Origin: Secundilactobacillus hailunensis
GTDB lineage: Bacteria; Bacillota; Bacilli; Lactobacillales; Lactobacillaceae
Assembly: GCF_005405185.1 (NCBI RefSeq)
Contig: NZ_BJDO01000022.1
Span: 1 to 39,749 of the forward strand
Reading direction: 5' to 3'
Length of the DNA: 39,749 nt
The number at the start of each line of letters is the position of its first letter. Position 1 is the stretch's first letter. The position numbers and the translations under genes are program-made. This document shows positions 14,819 to 22,901 of the stretch, one piece after another. The notes under the pieces were generated by a model. The model made no database searches, was not told where the DNA came from, and saw nothing but the letters and a program-made list of their open reading frames with translations.

Positions 14819-15484
14819 ATTTGTTTCGGCTGTCTTAGTTCTAAAGTTATGCGTTAAGTGTGGCCAGATGTAACGATCAGCTGCGGCAATGATGAACCCA
14901 TTACAGATGATGGAGAACAGGGTCGCTAGATTGATTGAGTCGATTCGACCAGTTGGGAAATAAGCGATAGCGCACACAATCAGCGGTGGTAAGAAATCCA
15001 GCAGTTGAGAGGCTGTGGCGTTACCTTTTAAATACATAAACCTCAAGATGTTAGTCGTGTCATCGTTTGGATGCATCACAATGTTGGCTCGCTGATAGAG
15101 TGAGATACCCACGCAAAAGAGAGCGATTCCGGTACAGCTCAATATCAATCGCCAGATGATGGGTGCAGTGTTCACGCCGATCGAATCAAACCAGCGCACG
15201 AAATACTGCACGAAAGTTCCGAAGAACATGACAAACAGGACTTCACCAAAAAAACGTTTGCCATCCCAATGATGAATGAGAATCTGGTTGGTAATCGCAT
15301 TGATGACACCGATACAAAATAGGAGCACACCCAAGCCAACACCAGTCCAGTTATGTAAGTTGACAGCGGAAGCGGACCACACCCCGCTTCCCATATTACC
15401 GGCAATGGATAACGCATTACCAAAAGCATTACAAATTAGACCGGCGATAAGGCCGATCCACCGTTCTTTCAAAGTATTTTTCAC
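14816..15484 (-). CDS. YczE/YitT-like membrane protein
   Basis: A 222-aa integral membrane protein with five or six helices. The layout (NAFGNALSIAGNMGSGVWSA near residues 19-38, then GISLYQRANIVMHPNDDT) matches my memory of the YczE/YyaS group, whose members are thought to help transport or membrane processes but lack a firm function. It starts at GTG 15484, with GAGG 8 bp upstream. It is transcribed alone, opposite to the exporter operon. Confidence 0.75.
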   Translation of the reverse strand: MKNTLKERWIGLIAGLICNAFGNALSIAGNMGSGVWSASAVNLHNWTGVGLGVLLFCIGVINAITNQILIHHWDGKRFFGEVLFVMFFGTFVQYFVRWFDSIGVNTAPIIWRLILSCTGIALFCVGISLYQRANIVMHPNDDTTNILRFMYLKGNATASQLLDFLPPLIVCAIAYFPTGRIDSINLATLFSIICNGFIIAAADRYIWPHLTHNFRTKTAETN

Positions 15485-15829
15485 ATTCTCCGCCTCACTT
15501 CTTGATTAGTTTATCATTATTAGACCGAGAATGTAATGTATCAGTTTAAATTAGACTTTGAGTTGACAGTATTCTTAGTTAAATTAATGATTTTTTGTGA
15601 AATATTATTGGTTTCCTTTAGCTACAATCACCAACTTTAACGATAAGGTGAGCGTCATCATATTTTATTTTTGATTTAGCGTGGGGCAAATAGGCACTAA
15701 CATTAGCTGATGATGAGAAAATAATTGCAAAATATTTTTTAATATCTATAAATGCCTATTTGGAAGCATTTATAAAGGTAAAACTTTAATCATAAATGAG
15801 AGTGTGGATTAAGAAACGCTAATTTAATC
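15485..15829. other. 345-bp AT-rich gap before the Met T-box promoter
   Basis: No gene seen. It contains a perfect inverted repeat ATAAATGC/GCATTTAT (15748-15773) and a wider pair AAATAGGCA (about 15685-15693) / TGCCTATTT (15753-15761) that overlaps it. Either could be an operator for the downstream operon or a weak hairpin. Confidence 0.5.
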
Positions 15830-15858
15830 TTGACACGCTCAAAATCGCGCGTCATACT
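15830..15858 (+). promoter_or_regulatory. Promoter of the Met T-box operon
   Basis: TTGACA (15830-15835), 17-bp spacer, CATACT (15853-15858), just upstream of the T-box leader. Confidence 0.7.
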
Positions 15859-15865
15859 AATACCA

Positions 15866-16178
15866 GTTGTTAAATACGAAGCAAGCGACAAGATGAGTAA
15901 GCTTTGCATGGTCTTCAGAGAGTTACCGTTTGGTGAAAGGTAACGGCTGTGTCCAGCTGAATATGGTCTTGATAATCGCTCTGTTGCTGAACCGTTGGGC
16001 TAGGCAGTGGCGGGAACTCCCGTTATAGAGTTAGGGTATGCACTGATAGCAGTAAGTACTGAACCGCTGTTAGTCAGTACCCGATGAGGAATATTTCCGC
16101 GAGGGGTATTCGAACTAAGGTGGTAGCACGATTAAATCGTCCTTTTATTTAGAGATAAATAAAGGGGCGATTTTTTGT
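15866..16178 (+). promoter_or_regulatory. T-box leader, probably methionine-specific
   Basis: Full T-box leader. Stem I has an AGTA bulge, the distal loop sequence CAGAGAG and the GGTGAAA bulge. The specifier loop reads GAATATGG, giving an ATG (Met) codon at about 15963-15965. The T-box sequence AAGGTGGTAGCACG lies at 16117-16130. The terminator stem AATCG(T)CCTTTTATTTA...TAAATAAAGGGGCGATT ends in a T run at 16176. Uncharged tRNA-Met should favour the antiterminator and so expression of metN-metI-metQ-luxS. The specifier assignment fits the downstream methionine transporter. Confidence 0.92.
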
Positions 16179-16185
16179 TGCCAAG

Positions 16186-16293
16186 GTGTGGAAGCAGGCG
16201 GTTAGAGACTGGAGTGTAACGAAGCCTGGGCAAAAATCCCGGGTCTGGATTTATGACCGGGATTCGTTACGCGCAAGTCTCTGCCTGCTGAAA
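16186..16293 (+). repeat. Covarying hairpin repeat, copy A (in the metN leader)
   Basis: About 108 bp that folds into one long hairpin: AGCAGGC/GCCTGCT at the base, AGAGACT/AGTCTCT next, then GTAACGAA/TTCGTTAC, with an apical ATCC...GGAT. It lies between the T-box terminator and metN, so it is part of the metN mRNA leader. Sister copies are at 20257, 20382 (degenerate) and 21071. Confidence 0.85.
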
Positions 16294-16331
16294 CCCGATT
16301 AAACTATGTAAAATTAAGGGAGAGCAGCAAT

Positions 16332-17411
16332 ATGACTGAGACAGCAGCAAACGCAATTGAATTAAAAAACACATCAGTCCACTTTGATAACGGCGACCAA
16401 CAGATCGATGCTGTGAAGAACGTTGATCTAACGGTTCCGCGGGGTGATATCTACGGCATCATCGGTTATTCCGGAGCTGGGAAAAGTACCTTGGTGCGCG
16501 TCATCAACCTATTGCAGAAGCCAACTGCTGGGACGGTGATCGTCAACAATCAGAAAATTCAGCAACTAAAACCAGTTGAACTACGGCAAGCCCGCAAAAA
16601 GGTCAGCATGATTTTTCAACATTTTAATTTAATGAAGTCCCGCACGGTACAAGGTAACGTGGAATACCCACTGTTAGGAACCAAGATCAGCAAGGCTGAC
16701 CGGCACGCCAAGGCAGAGAAGTTACTAAAATTAGTTGGCTTGAGTGAATACGCGGGTACGTATCCCGGCCAGTTATCCGGTGGGCAGAAACAGCGGGTGG
16801 CCATCGCCCGAGCGTTAGCCAGTGACCCTGAAATCTTAATCTCAGATGAAGCCACCAGTGCGTTGGACCCGAAGACCACGAAATCAATTCTAGAATTACT
16901 GAAACAGCTGAATCGTGATTTGAATTTGACAATCGTTTTGATCACCCATGAAATGCAAGTAATCAAAAGTATTTGTCATAACGTAGCGGTCATGGATGCC
17001 GGTGAAATTATTGAACGTGGATCGGTCGCCAAGGTCTTCACGGAACCGCAGCAAAAGTTGACTAACGATTTTGTTGAAACTTCGACTAACGTGAAAGAAG
17101 CCATTGAGCGCATTACCAGCACGATCAAAATCAGTGAGTTTAAAGCTGATCAGGAACTGATGTACTTCAACTTTATTGGTAATTCTACCAAACAAAGCGT
17201 TGTTTCCGAGTTATCACAAAAGTACGGTGTGGACGTGAACATCCTGTTTGCTAACATCGATCAGATCGATGGCGAGAACGTGGGTTATATGATCGCCATC
17301 ATTACCGGTGATTTGGCTGGCTTTAATGGCGCGGTTCAACAAATGAAAACGGAAGGCGTTAAAACTAGAATTTTGACGGATGAAACACTTAAAGGGGGTG
17401 ATGGTCAATGA
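16332..17411 (+). CDS. metN: Methionine ABC transporter ATP-binding protein MetN
   Basis: ATPase of the D/L-methionine importer, 359 aa. Walker A GYSGAGKST near residue 44, signature LSGGQKQR near 148, Walker B ILISDEATSALDP. A C-terminal NIL (ACT-like) domain occupies about residues 275-350; in MetN this domain binds methionine and inhibits transport. AAGGGAG is upstream of the ATG. The gene is first in the T-box operon and overlaps metI by 4 bp (ATGA). Confidence 0.96.
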   Translation: MTETAANAIELKNTSVHFDNGDQQIDAVKNVDLTVPRGDIYGIIGYSGAGKSTLVRVINLLQKPTAGTVIVNNQKIQQLKPVELRQARKKVSMIFQHFNLMKSRTVQGNVEYPLLGTKISKADRHAKAEKLLKLVGLSEYAGTYPGQLSGGQKQRVAIARALASDPEILISDEATSALDPKTTKSILELLKQLNRDLNLTIVLITHEMQVIKSICHNVAVMDAGEIIERGSVAKVFTEPQQKLTNDFVETSTNVKEAIERITSTIKISEFKADQELMYFNFIGNSTKQSVVSELSQKYGVDVNILFANIDQIDGENVGYMIAIITGDLAGFNGAVQQMKTEGVKTRILTDETLKGGDGQ

Positions 17412-18079
17412 ATGCGATTATGCCAAACGTCATGGCAATGAAGGGCGAGTTTATTCAGGCCACCTGGGAAACAATCTACATGACGCTGATGTCAGCCATC
17501 GTTTCAGCAGTTTTGGGATTGCTGGTCGGCGTGCTGTTAGTGGTTACGCAGCCAGGCGGAATTTTGGAAGACAAGCTGACGTATTCAGTTGTCGATAAGC
17601 TGGTTAACCTGTTGCGGTCCATTCCCTTCATCATCTTGCTGGCGGTGATTTCACCACTGACCAAGTTTCTAGTGGGGACCACCGTTGGGACGACTGCTTC
17701 GCTGGTACCGTTGATTTTCGGCATCTTCCCGTTCTACGCTCGGCAAGTTCAAAATGCGTTGCTGGACGTGGATCATGGAGTGATCGAGGCTGCTGAATCG
17801 ATGGGTTCCAGTCCCATGGCAATCATCTTTCGAATTTATCTGCGGGAGGGTCTCGCCGATATCATCCGAGTTTCCATCGTGACCATTATTAGTCTGATCG
17901 GTTTAACGACCATGGCTGGTGCCATTGGTTCCGGTGGCCTTGGGGATGTCGCTATCAACATTGGCTACGCTCGTTTCGAGAATGACATTACCTTCATGGC
18001 AATGATCATCATTTTAATCTTAGTGTTTGCGGTTCAGCTGATTGGGGACTGGATCGTTAGAAGAGTCGAACATAATTAA
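17408..18079 (+). CDS. metI: Methionine ABC transporter permease MetI
   Basis: Five-helix permease of the importer, 223 aa. It carries the coupling EAA loop (VIEAAESMGSSPMAIIFRIYLREG). It starts at ATG 17408 within the metN stop, so translation is coupled; AAAGGGGGTG lies 6-10 bp before it. metQ follows after 14 bp with its own AGGAGTG. Confidence 0.95.
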   Translation: MNAIMPNVMAMKGEFIQATWETIYMTLMSAIVSAVLGLLVGVLLVVTQPGGILEDKLTYSVVDKLVNLLRSIPFIILLAVISPLTKFLVGTTVGTTASLVPLIFGIFPFYARQVQNALLDVDHGVIEAAESMGSSPMAIIFRIYLREGLADIIRVSIVTIISLIGLTTMAGAIGSGGLGDVAINIGYARFENDITFMAMIIILILVFAVQLIGDWIVRRVEHN

Positions 18080-18093
18080 AGGAGTGATATAAA

Positions 18094-18954
18094 ATGAAAA
18101 AAAGCGCGTATTGGTTAATTGGTATTGTAGTCGTCGTTGTTTTAGCAGCATTTGGGATTCACGATATTTCTAATACCCAGGCGGCTAATAAGAGTAAGTC
18201 CAGTTCAATCTTGATTGGGTCGCAGGGGTCTGACATTGATATTTGGCAGCACATCGCCAAAACCAACGATGCTAAGAAATTGGGACTGAAGATCAAGGTG
18301 AAAAATATTGCTGATGGGGTGCAACTGAATAAGGCCACTGCGGATGGTGACGTGGATGTGAACGCCTTCCAGTCTTGGTCATACCTAGAAACCTATAATC
18401 AGCAGAATAAGTCTAACAAGTTGGCCGCATTAGGAACAACTTACTTGGAGCCCATGGGCCTGTATTCTAAGAAATACAAGAACGTTAAGGATATTCCGGC
18501 AGGGTCAACGATTGCCATTGCTAATAACCCATCGCAAGCTGCCCGTGGTTTAGTACTCCTGCAAAAGGCTGGTTTGATCAAATTGGATAAGAACTTCGGT
18601 TACGTTGGCACAGTTAAGGATATCAAGTCCAACCCGAAGAACTTCAAGTTCAAGCAGATCGATGACACCACTGGTCCGCGGGTGATCAACGATGTGGACG
18701 CGGTGCTGATTTCCAACACGGTGGCTTTGGAAGGCCATCTGCACGTGCTGACGGATTCCATTTATCATGAAAAAGTTGACCAAAGCACAAAGGACAACAT
18801 TAACATTCTGGCCACTTCAGAAAAGAACAAGAATAATCCTAACTACAAGAAGTTAGTGAAGCTCTATCACAAGAAAGATATCCAAAAGTACATCAAGGAT
18901 AAGTACTATGGCACCAAGATCGAAGTTAACAAACCACTTAGTTATTTGAAGTAA
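18094..18954 (+). CDS. metQ: Methionine-binding protein MetQ-like, without a lipobox
   Basis: Extracytoplasmic methionine-binding component, 286 aa, NlpA/MetQ family. Residues 8-24 form one hydrophobic segment. The body shows the family pattern including DVDVNAFQSWSYLE and GSTIAIANNPSQAARGLVLLQKAGLI. The usual lipoprotein Cys is absent: the stretch reads VLAAFGIHD and the protein has no cysteine at all. It must therefore be held by an uncleaved N-terminal helix or be released. AAAGGAGTG precedes the ATG. It sits between metI and luxS. Confidence 0.92.
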   Translation: MKKSAYWLIGIVVVVVLAAFGIHDISNTQAANKSKSSSILIGSQGSDIDIWQHIAKTNDAKKLGLKIKVKNIADGVQLNKATADGDVDVNAFQSWSYLETYNQQNKSNKLAALGTTYLEPMGLYSKKYKNVKDIPAGSTIAIANNPSQAARGLVLLQKAGLIKLDKNFGYVGTVKDIKSNPKNFKFKQIDDTTGPRVINDVDAVLISNTVALEGHLHVLTDSIYHEKVDQSTKDNINILATSEKNKNNPNYKKLVKLYHKKDIQKYIKDKYYGTKIEVNKPLSYLK

Positions 18955-18986
18955 CAGCTATTTAAAAATCAAAAGGAGAGCATATT

Positions 18987-19460
18987 ATGGCTAAAGTTGA
19001 AAGTTTTACATTGGATCACACAAAGGTTAAAGCACCATACGTTCGGTTGATTACTGAGGAACACGGGGAAAAGGGCGACATTATTAGTAACTACGATTTG
19101 CGGTTAGTACAGCCTAATACAAACGCAATCCCAACAGCTGGTCTGCACACGATTGAACATCTGTTGGCGGGTTTGTTGCGTGACCGGCTTGATGGCGTGA
19201 TCGACTGTTCACCATTTGGCTGCCGGACCGGGTTTCATTTGATTACTTGGGGTCAGCATTCTACTACCGAAGTTGCCAAAGCTTTGAAGAGTTCACTAGA
19301 AGAAATTGCCGACAAGATCGAATGGAAAGACGTTCAGGGGACTGATAAGTACAGTTGCGGCAACTACCGCGACCATTCACTCTTCTCAGCAAAGCAGTGG
19401 TCATGCGATATTGTTGATGCAGGTATCAGTGACGATCCATTCGAACGGCACACGATTTAG
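18987..19460 (+). CDS. luxS: S-ribosylhomocysteine lyase LuxS
   Basis: Splits S-ribosylhomocysteine into homocysteine and DPD, the precursor of autoinducer-2, in the activated methyl cycle. At 157 aa it is full length. The zinc ligands are in HTIEHL (residues about 54-58) and a Cys in the [10 protein letters not shown] stretch (about 124); the catalytic Cys is in [11 protein letters not shown] (about 84). AAAAGGAGAG precedes the ATG. Being in the Met T-box operon next to the methionine importer, its main job here is probably homocysteine recycling. Confidence 0.96.
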   Translation: MAKVESFTLDHTKVKAPYVRLITEEHGEKGDIISNYDLRLVQPNTNAIPTAGLHTIEHLLAGLLRDRLDGVIDCSPFGCRTGFHLITWGQHSTTEVAKALKSSLEEIADKIEWKDVQGTDKYSCGNYRDHSLFSAKQWSCDIVDAGISDDPFERHTI

Positions 19461-19480
19461 ACTAGTCAGGAGGTCATAGC

Positions 19481-20251
19481 ATGGCAAAATTAGCAATTGT
19501 AACGGGTTCAGGACAAGGTATTGGTGAAGGAATCGCGCACCGTCTCGCAAAAGAGGGTTACGCCATCGCTGTGGCCGACATTAACGACACTACCGCAGCT
19601 AAGGTCGCTCAAGATCTACAGAGCGAAGGCTATAGTGCCAAGGCTTATCATGTGGATGTGGCGCACCGTGACGAAGTATTTGCATTGGTCGATGCAGCGG
19701 TCAAAGATTTAGGGGAGTTGGCCGTTTATGTGAACAATGCCGGGGTAGCGTTCATTGAAAGCTTTATCGACTCGGATCCAGCAGACGTTGAACGCCTATT
19801 AGACGTGAATTTGAAGGGAACTTACTGGGGCATTCAAGCTGCTGGTAAGAAATTTAAAGAACAGGGTCACGGCGGCCGAATCGTTAACGCGGCTTCTTTG
19901 GCGGGCTATGAGGCTTCGGCATTGCAGAGTGCCTATTCAGCTTCTAAGTTTGGTATTCGTGGTTTGACGCAGTCGGCGGCTAAGGAATTTGCCAAGGATA
20001 AAATTACTGTGAATGCTTATAACCCAGGAATCGTGCGCACTAAAATGCGTGATGCGATTGATGAAAAAACGGCGGCAATTAAGCATAAGAGTGTGGCAGA
20101 GCAACGAGCAGACTGTTTAACTGAGATTGCGATTGGTCGTGAAGCCACGCCAGCAGATGTTGCTGCGGTGGTCGCTTGGTTTGTGAGCCCAGATGCCGGT
20201 TATGTGACTGGACAGAGTTTACAGGTTGATGGGGGAATGAGATTTCATTAA
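19481..20251 (+). CDS. Acetoin(diacetyl) reductase / 2,3-butanediol dehydrogenase, SDR family
   Basis: Classical short-chain dehydrogenase, 256 aa. Cofactor motif TGSGQGIGEG (residues 8-17), NNAGV at about 86-90, catalytic Ser in NAASLAGY, Tyr-x3-Lys in YSASKFG (about 152-158), C-terminal YVTGQSLQVDGGMRFH. The overall sequence fits the acetoin reductase/meso-butanediol dehydrogenase subgroup, which uses NADH to reduce diacetyl and acetoin. AGGAGG precedes the ATG, 20 bp after luxS, so it is probably the last gene of the Met T-box operon. Why a diacetyl reductase is tied to methionine supply is unclear. Confidence 0.88.
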   Translation: MAKLAIVTGSGQGIGEGIAHRLAKEGYAIAVADINDTTAAKVAQDLQSEGYSAKAYHVDVAHRDEVFALVDAAVKDLGELAVYVNNAGVAFIESFIDSDPADVERLLDVNLKGTYWGIQAAGKKFKEQGHGGRIVNAASLAGYEASALQSAYSASKFGIRGLTQSAAKEFAKDKITVNAYNPGIVRTKMRDAIDEKTAAIKHKSVAEQRADCLTEIAIGREATPADVAAVVAWFVSPDAGYVTGQSLQVDGGMRFH

Positions 20252-20256
20252 AGAGA

Positions 20257-20367
20257 GTGCGGAACAAGGCGGTTAGAGAGCGACGCGTAACGCCACCTTG
20301 CCATAAATCCCGGGTTTGGATTTGTGGTGAGGTGGTGTTACGCACAGCTCTCTGCCTTGTGTAGCAC
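20257..20367 (+). repeat. Covarying hairpin repeat, copy B
   Basis: About 111 bp directly after the acetoin reductase stop. Outer GTGC/GCAC, then ACAAGGC/GCCTTGT, AGAGAGC/GCTCTCT, GTAAC..CCACCT/AGGTGG..GTTAC and an apical AAATCC/GGATTT stem. The ends and apex are nearly the same as in copy D (21071), while the middle stem differs and still pairs. Confidence 0.85.
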
Positions 20368-20381
20368 GTTTAGGCTAGGTA

Positions 20382-20458
20382 AACTCAACAAGCCTATAAA
20401 TCCCGAACTTGGATTTGTGGTAAAGTCTCTTACATGGAGGTCTCTGTCTTGTTGAACA
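20382..20458 (+). repeat. Covarying hairpin repeat, copy C (degenerate)
   Basis: Keeps the outer CAACAAG/CTTGTTG pair, the apical AAATCC/GGATTT unit and the AACACG end, but lacks the left GCGGTTAGAGAGC arm. It is immediately downstream of copy B and looks like a decayed tandem copy. Confidence 0.65.
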
Positions 20459-20487
20459 CGTTTCCGCTAGATAACATCAACGAGTAT

Positions 20488-20545
20488 AAAAAAACGCTTT
20501 ACACCAACACTGCAAAAACAGCATTGATGCAAAGCGTTTTTTATG
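20488..20545 (+). terminator. Terminator downstream of the luxS-SDR operon
   Basis: Arms AAAAACGCTTT and AAAGCGTTTTT with an inner pair CACTGC/GCATTG-like helix and a final T run. Probably ends the Met T-box transcript after copies B and C. Confidence 0.75.
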
Positions 20546-20620
20546 TAAATGAGTTTAGCAGTCTGACTGCAACAGGGGTAAAATAGAGGTAAATACATAG
20601 CAGGAAAGAAGTAACAGATC

Positions 20621-21070
20621 ATGACAGAGCATTTGCAAGCGGCTAAACCGTCACAACAGATCTACCAAAGACGAGAGCCAGATGCACCAACGCACTATCA
20701 ATATATGATTAGCGACATGACCAAAGTTAAACACCCGTTGGTCGAGCCAGCCCCACAGCTAGAAATGGCCCATCGTTCTAAGGCTAAGAAAAAGCATTCT
20801 TGGCTGACCACTATTGGTACGGGGATTGTTGTGCTAAAAGTTGGTGTCTGGGTATGGCCATACGTAGAGGGCTGGGTGATCGATATTGGCCTGATACTAT
20901 TGATGATATTGGGATTATTTTTAATGTACGCATTTTGTGTTTGGCTCGATAATAAAACGGGTGGTAGTGGCTACTCCGGTCCGTATGATGATGACAGCTA
21001 CGATGCCGGCTGGTTTGATTCGTGGGCGTTTCATAATGATGGTAATGATCATAATGATAACTTGTACTGA
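20621..21070 (+). CDS. Hypothetical membrane protein
   Basis: 149 aa of unknown function. Residues 1-60 are polar, with a basic RSKAKKKHSW patch. Two closely spaced hydrophobic helices follow (about 63-80 and 84-106), then an acidic, Asp/Tyr/Asn-rich tail ending in DGNDHNDNLY. Ribosome site AGGAAAG is about 12 bp before the ATG. It lies between the operon terminator and repeat copy D, alone. The His/Asp-rich tail could bind a metal, but that is speculation. Confidence 0.6.
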   Translation: MTEHLQAAKPSQQIYQRREPDAPTHYQYMISDMTKVKHPLVEPAPQLEMAHRSKAKKKHSWLTTIGTGIVVLKVGVWVWPYVEGWVIDIGLILLMILGLFLMYAFCVWLDNKTGGSGYSGPYDDDSYDAGWFDSWAFHNDGNDHNDNLY

Positions 21071-21180
21071 GTGCGAAACAAGGCGGTTAGAGAGCGACGC
21101 ATAACGGGTATCACCATAAATTCTGGGCTTGAATTCGTGGTGATACCCGTTATACAAAGCTCTCTGCCTTGTTGAACACG
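21071..21180 (+). repeat. Covarying hairpin repeat, copy D
   Basis: The best-formed copy: CAAGGC/GCCTTG, AGAGAGC/GCTCTCT, a perfect 15-bp middle stem ATAACGGGTATCACC/GGTGATACCCGTTAT and an apical AATTC/GAATT. It starts 1 bp after the stop of the preceding gene. Confidence 0.88.
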
Positions 21181-21220
21181 TTAAGGCTAGTTAAGGCTAT
21201 ATAAAAGAAATGAGCAAATT

Positions 21221-21256
21221 AAAAGGCGCTGATCCAATCAGATCAGCGCCTTTTCC
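21221..21256. terminator. Terminator at the 3' end of recA
   Basis: A 14-bp perfect stem AAAAGGCGCTGATC/GATCAGCGCCTTTT with a 6-base loop, 15 bp beyond the recA stop. Its symmetry could end transcripts from either side. Confidence 0.88.
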
Positions 21257-21268
21257 ATGTGGAATCAA

Positions 21269-22360
21269 CTAAACTGCTTCAGTGTGATTACCAGTGGATT
21301 TATCATCCTTATCTAGTTCCTGATCTTTTTTCTCGTCATTCCACATATCTTTAATGTCTTTTTCAATCTTATCTTCTAGTTCGGGATGCTGTTCCAAATA
21401 ATCGATCACGTTTGGCTGGCCTTGACCCAGGCGTTCGTCTTGGTAGGAATACCATGAACCGGACTTTTTAACGATATCGTTATCTACTGCAATTGTCAGT
21501 AGATCACCCGCATGAGAAAGTCCCTTACCGAAGAAGTTTTGCACTTCGACCTGTTTAAATGGCGGGGCAACCTTATTTTTAGTGACCTTAATCTTAACGT
21601 TAGTCCCAATGATGTCCTGACCGTTTTTAATGTTGTCACGCCGCCGAATCTCCAACCGAATCGTTGAGTAGAACTTCAGCGCACGACCACCAGGTGTGAC
21701 TTCAGGATTACCGAACATGACACCCACTTTTTCACGAATTTGGTTAATGAATAGCAGGGTCGTTTGCGTTTGATTGGCTAAACTAGTGAGGCCACGTAAT
21801 GATTGCGACATTAGCCGCGCTTGTAAACCAACGTGGTTATCACCAATTTCACCGTCAACTTCAGCTTTGGGCAGCATGGCTGCGACTGAGTCGAAAACAA
21901 TCATATCCACGGCACCGCTTTTAACTAATTCGCTGGCGATGTTAAAGCCATCTTCAGCAGTTCCTGGTTGCGATAATAGCAGTGAATCCAAATCAACGCC
22001 AAGGTTCTTAGCGTAAGCTGGATCCAACGCATTTTCAAAATCAATGTAGGCCACGATCCCGTTTTCTTTTTGAAGGGCAGCAACGGCTGTTAAAGCCAAG
22101 GTAGTTTTCCCAGATGATTCCGGTCCATAAAGCTCCATGATGCGGCCATATGGATAACCACCGCCAATTGCGTGGTCTAATGAAAGTAAGCCGGATGAAA
22201 AACGATTAATTTCAAGGTTAGGTTTATCGCCCATGCGCATCAAAGCGCCCTTACCGAATTTTTTATCAATTGCTTTTAAAGTTTGATCTAACGCCTGTTT
22301 GCGTTCCTTAGAGTCAGTCCGCTGTGACGGATGACCGGGTTCGAATAGTTGTAAGGCCAT
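21269..22360 (-). CDS. recA: RecA recombinase, divergent
   Basis: Strand-exchange ATPase and SOS co-protease, 363 aa, typical length with an acidic C-tail. Walker [10 protein letters not shown], Walker B IVFDSVAA, the L2 region [17 protein letters not shown] and the [10 protein letters not shown] stretch are kept. The catalytic Glu is kept in [10 protein letters not shown], where most RecAs have [22 protein letters not shown] replaces the very conserved SQPDTGEQ(A/G)LEI. It stands alone, not next to cinA and rny as in most lactobacilli, with its own LexA box and terminator. It could be the only recA of a divergent species or a second, SOS-induced paralogue. GGGGG is 9 bp before the ATG. Confidence 0.9.
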   Translation of the reverse strand: MALQLFEPGHPSQRTDSKERKQALDQTLKAIDKKFGKGALMRMGDKPNLEINRFSSGLLSLDHAIGGGYPYGRIMELYGPESSGKTTLALTAVAALQKENGIVAYIDFENALDPAYAKNLGVDLDSLLLSQPGTAEDGFNIASELVKSGAVDMIVFDSVAAMLPKAEVDGEIGDNHVGLQARLMSQSLRGLTSLANQTQTTLLFINQIREKVGVMFGNPEVTPGGRALKFYSTIRLEIRRRDNIKNGQDIIGTNVKIKVTKNKVAPPFKQVEVQNFFGKGLSHAGDLLTIAVDNDIVKKSGSWYSYQDERLGQGQPNVIDYLEQHPELEDKIEKDIKDMWNDEKKDQELDKDDKSTGNHTEAV

Positions 22361-22380
22361 AAAGGCAATCCCCCTTATCT

Positions 22381-22394
22381 CGAACGTGTGTTCT
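22381..22394. promoter_or_regulatory. LexA (SOS) box upstream of recA
   Basis: CGAACGTGTGTTCT matches the Gram-positive CGAAC-N4-GTTCG/T pattern. It lies 21 bp before the recA start and just downstream of a plausible -10 TACAAT (22409-22414 region, minus strand), a good place for repression. Confidence 0.8.
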
Positions 22395-22462
22395 TACACT
22401 ACTGCTCTATTGTAGTCTTATTCATTGGATAAACAAAGCGAAAGGCAAAAATTACTGTCGAT

Positions 22463-22478
22463 TGTTCCATGTGAAACA
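22463..22478. promoter_or_regulatory. parS centromere site (ParB/Spo0J binding)
   Basis: TGTTCCATGTGAAACA differs from the Bacillus-type parS consensus TGTTCCACGTGAAACA at one position. It lies in the intergenic DNA between recA and the small membrane protein gene. parS sites cluster near the replication origin in Firmicutes. Confidence 0.75.
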
Positions 22479-22496
22479 ATGCCAGTAAAATCAGTT

Positions 22497-22901
22497 TTAC
22501 AAACTAATCAAAATGTAGCCGCAAACGACACCCAGTGCAATCACAATGTTGAGCTTATCCAGTTGTTTGCCACGCTGGTAGTAGCGTTTGCACTGATCGT
22601 AAACGGATTGGTCATCCTGTGAAAGCTGTTTGTCATCCTTAGCCATAAACTGTTTAAATTTATTGACTGCTTGATTCTGCCGGTTGACCTTGCCAAAAGT
22701 TAAAATGATGCTGAGCGCAATGATCACAAGGACAGCAATAAAGAGCACGTTTGAAGTTGATGCTGAAACAACAGCTCTGCCACCAATCAGGCCATTCGCC
22801 ACGGTTGCGGCTAATGCGATCACGAAGATAGCCGTGTTAAATATTTCTGTTCGCCAGTACGAACGCAGGTATCGCTGGTAATAGTTCAATTCTTTTTGCA
22901 T
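22497..22901 (-). CDS. Hypothetical small membrane protein
   Basis: 134 aa, unknown function. Two hydrophobic helices near residues 20-40 and 48-68, a polar and probably coiled helical stretch (FGKVNRQNQAVNKFKQFMA...), then a C-terminal helix (about 117-134). The sequence AAAGGAC is 14 bp before the ATG. Transcribed alone toward recA with 130 bp between. Confidence 0.65.
   Translation of the reverse strand: MQKELNYYQRYLRSYWRTEIFNTAIFVIALAATVANGLIGGRAVVSASTSNVLFIAVLVIIALSIILTFGKVNRQNQAVNKFKQFMAKDDKQLSQDDQSVYDQCKRYYQRGKQLDKLNIVIALGVVCGYILISL

Noticed and set aside
20257-21180. CRISPR array
   Set aside because: The repeats are too long, too few, palindromic over their whole length, and separated by a gene rather than spacers.
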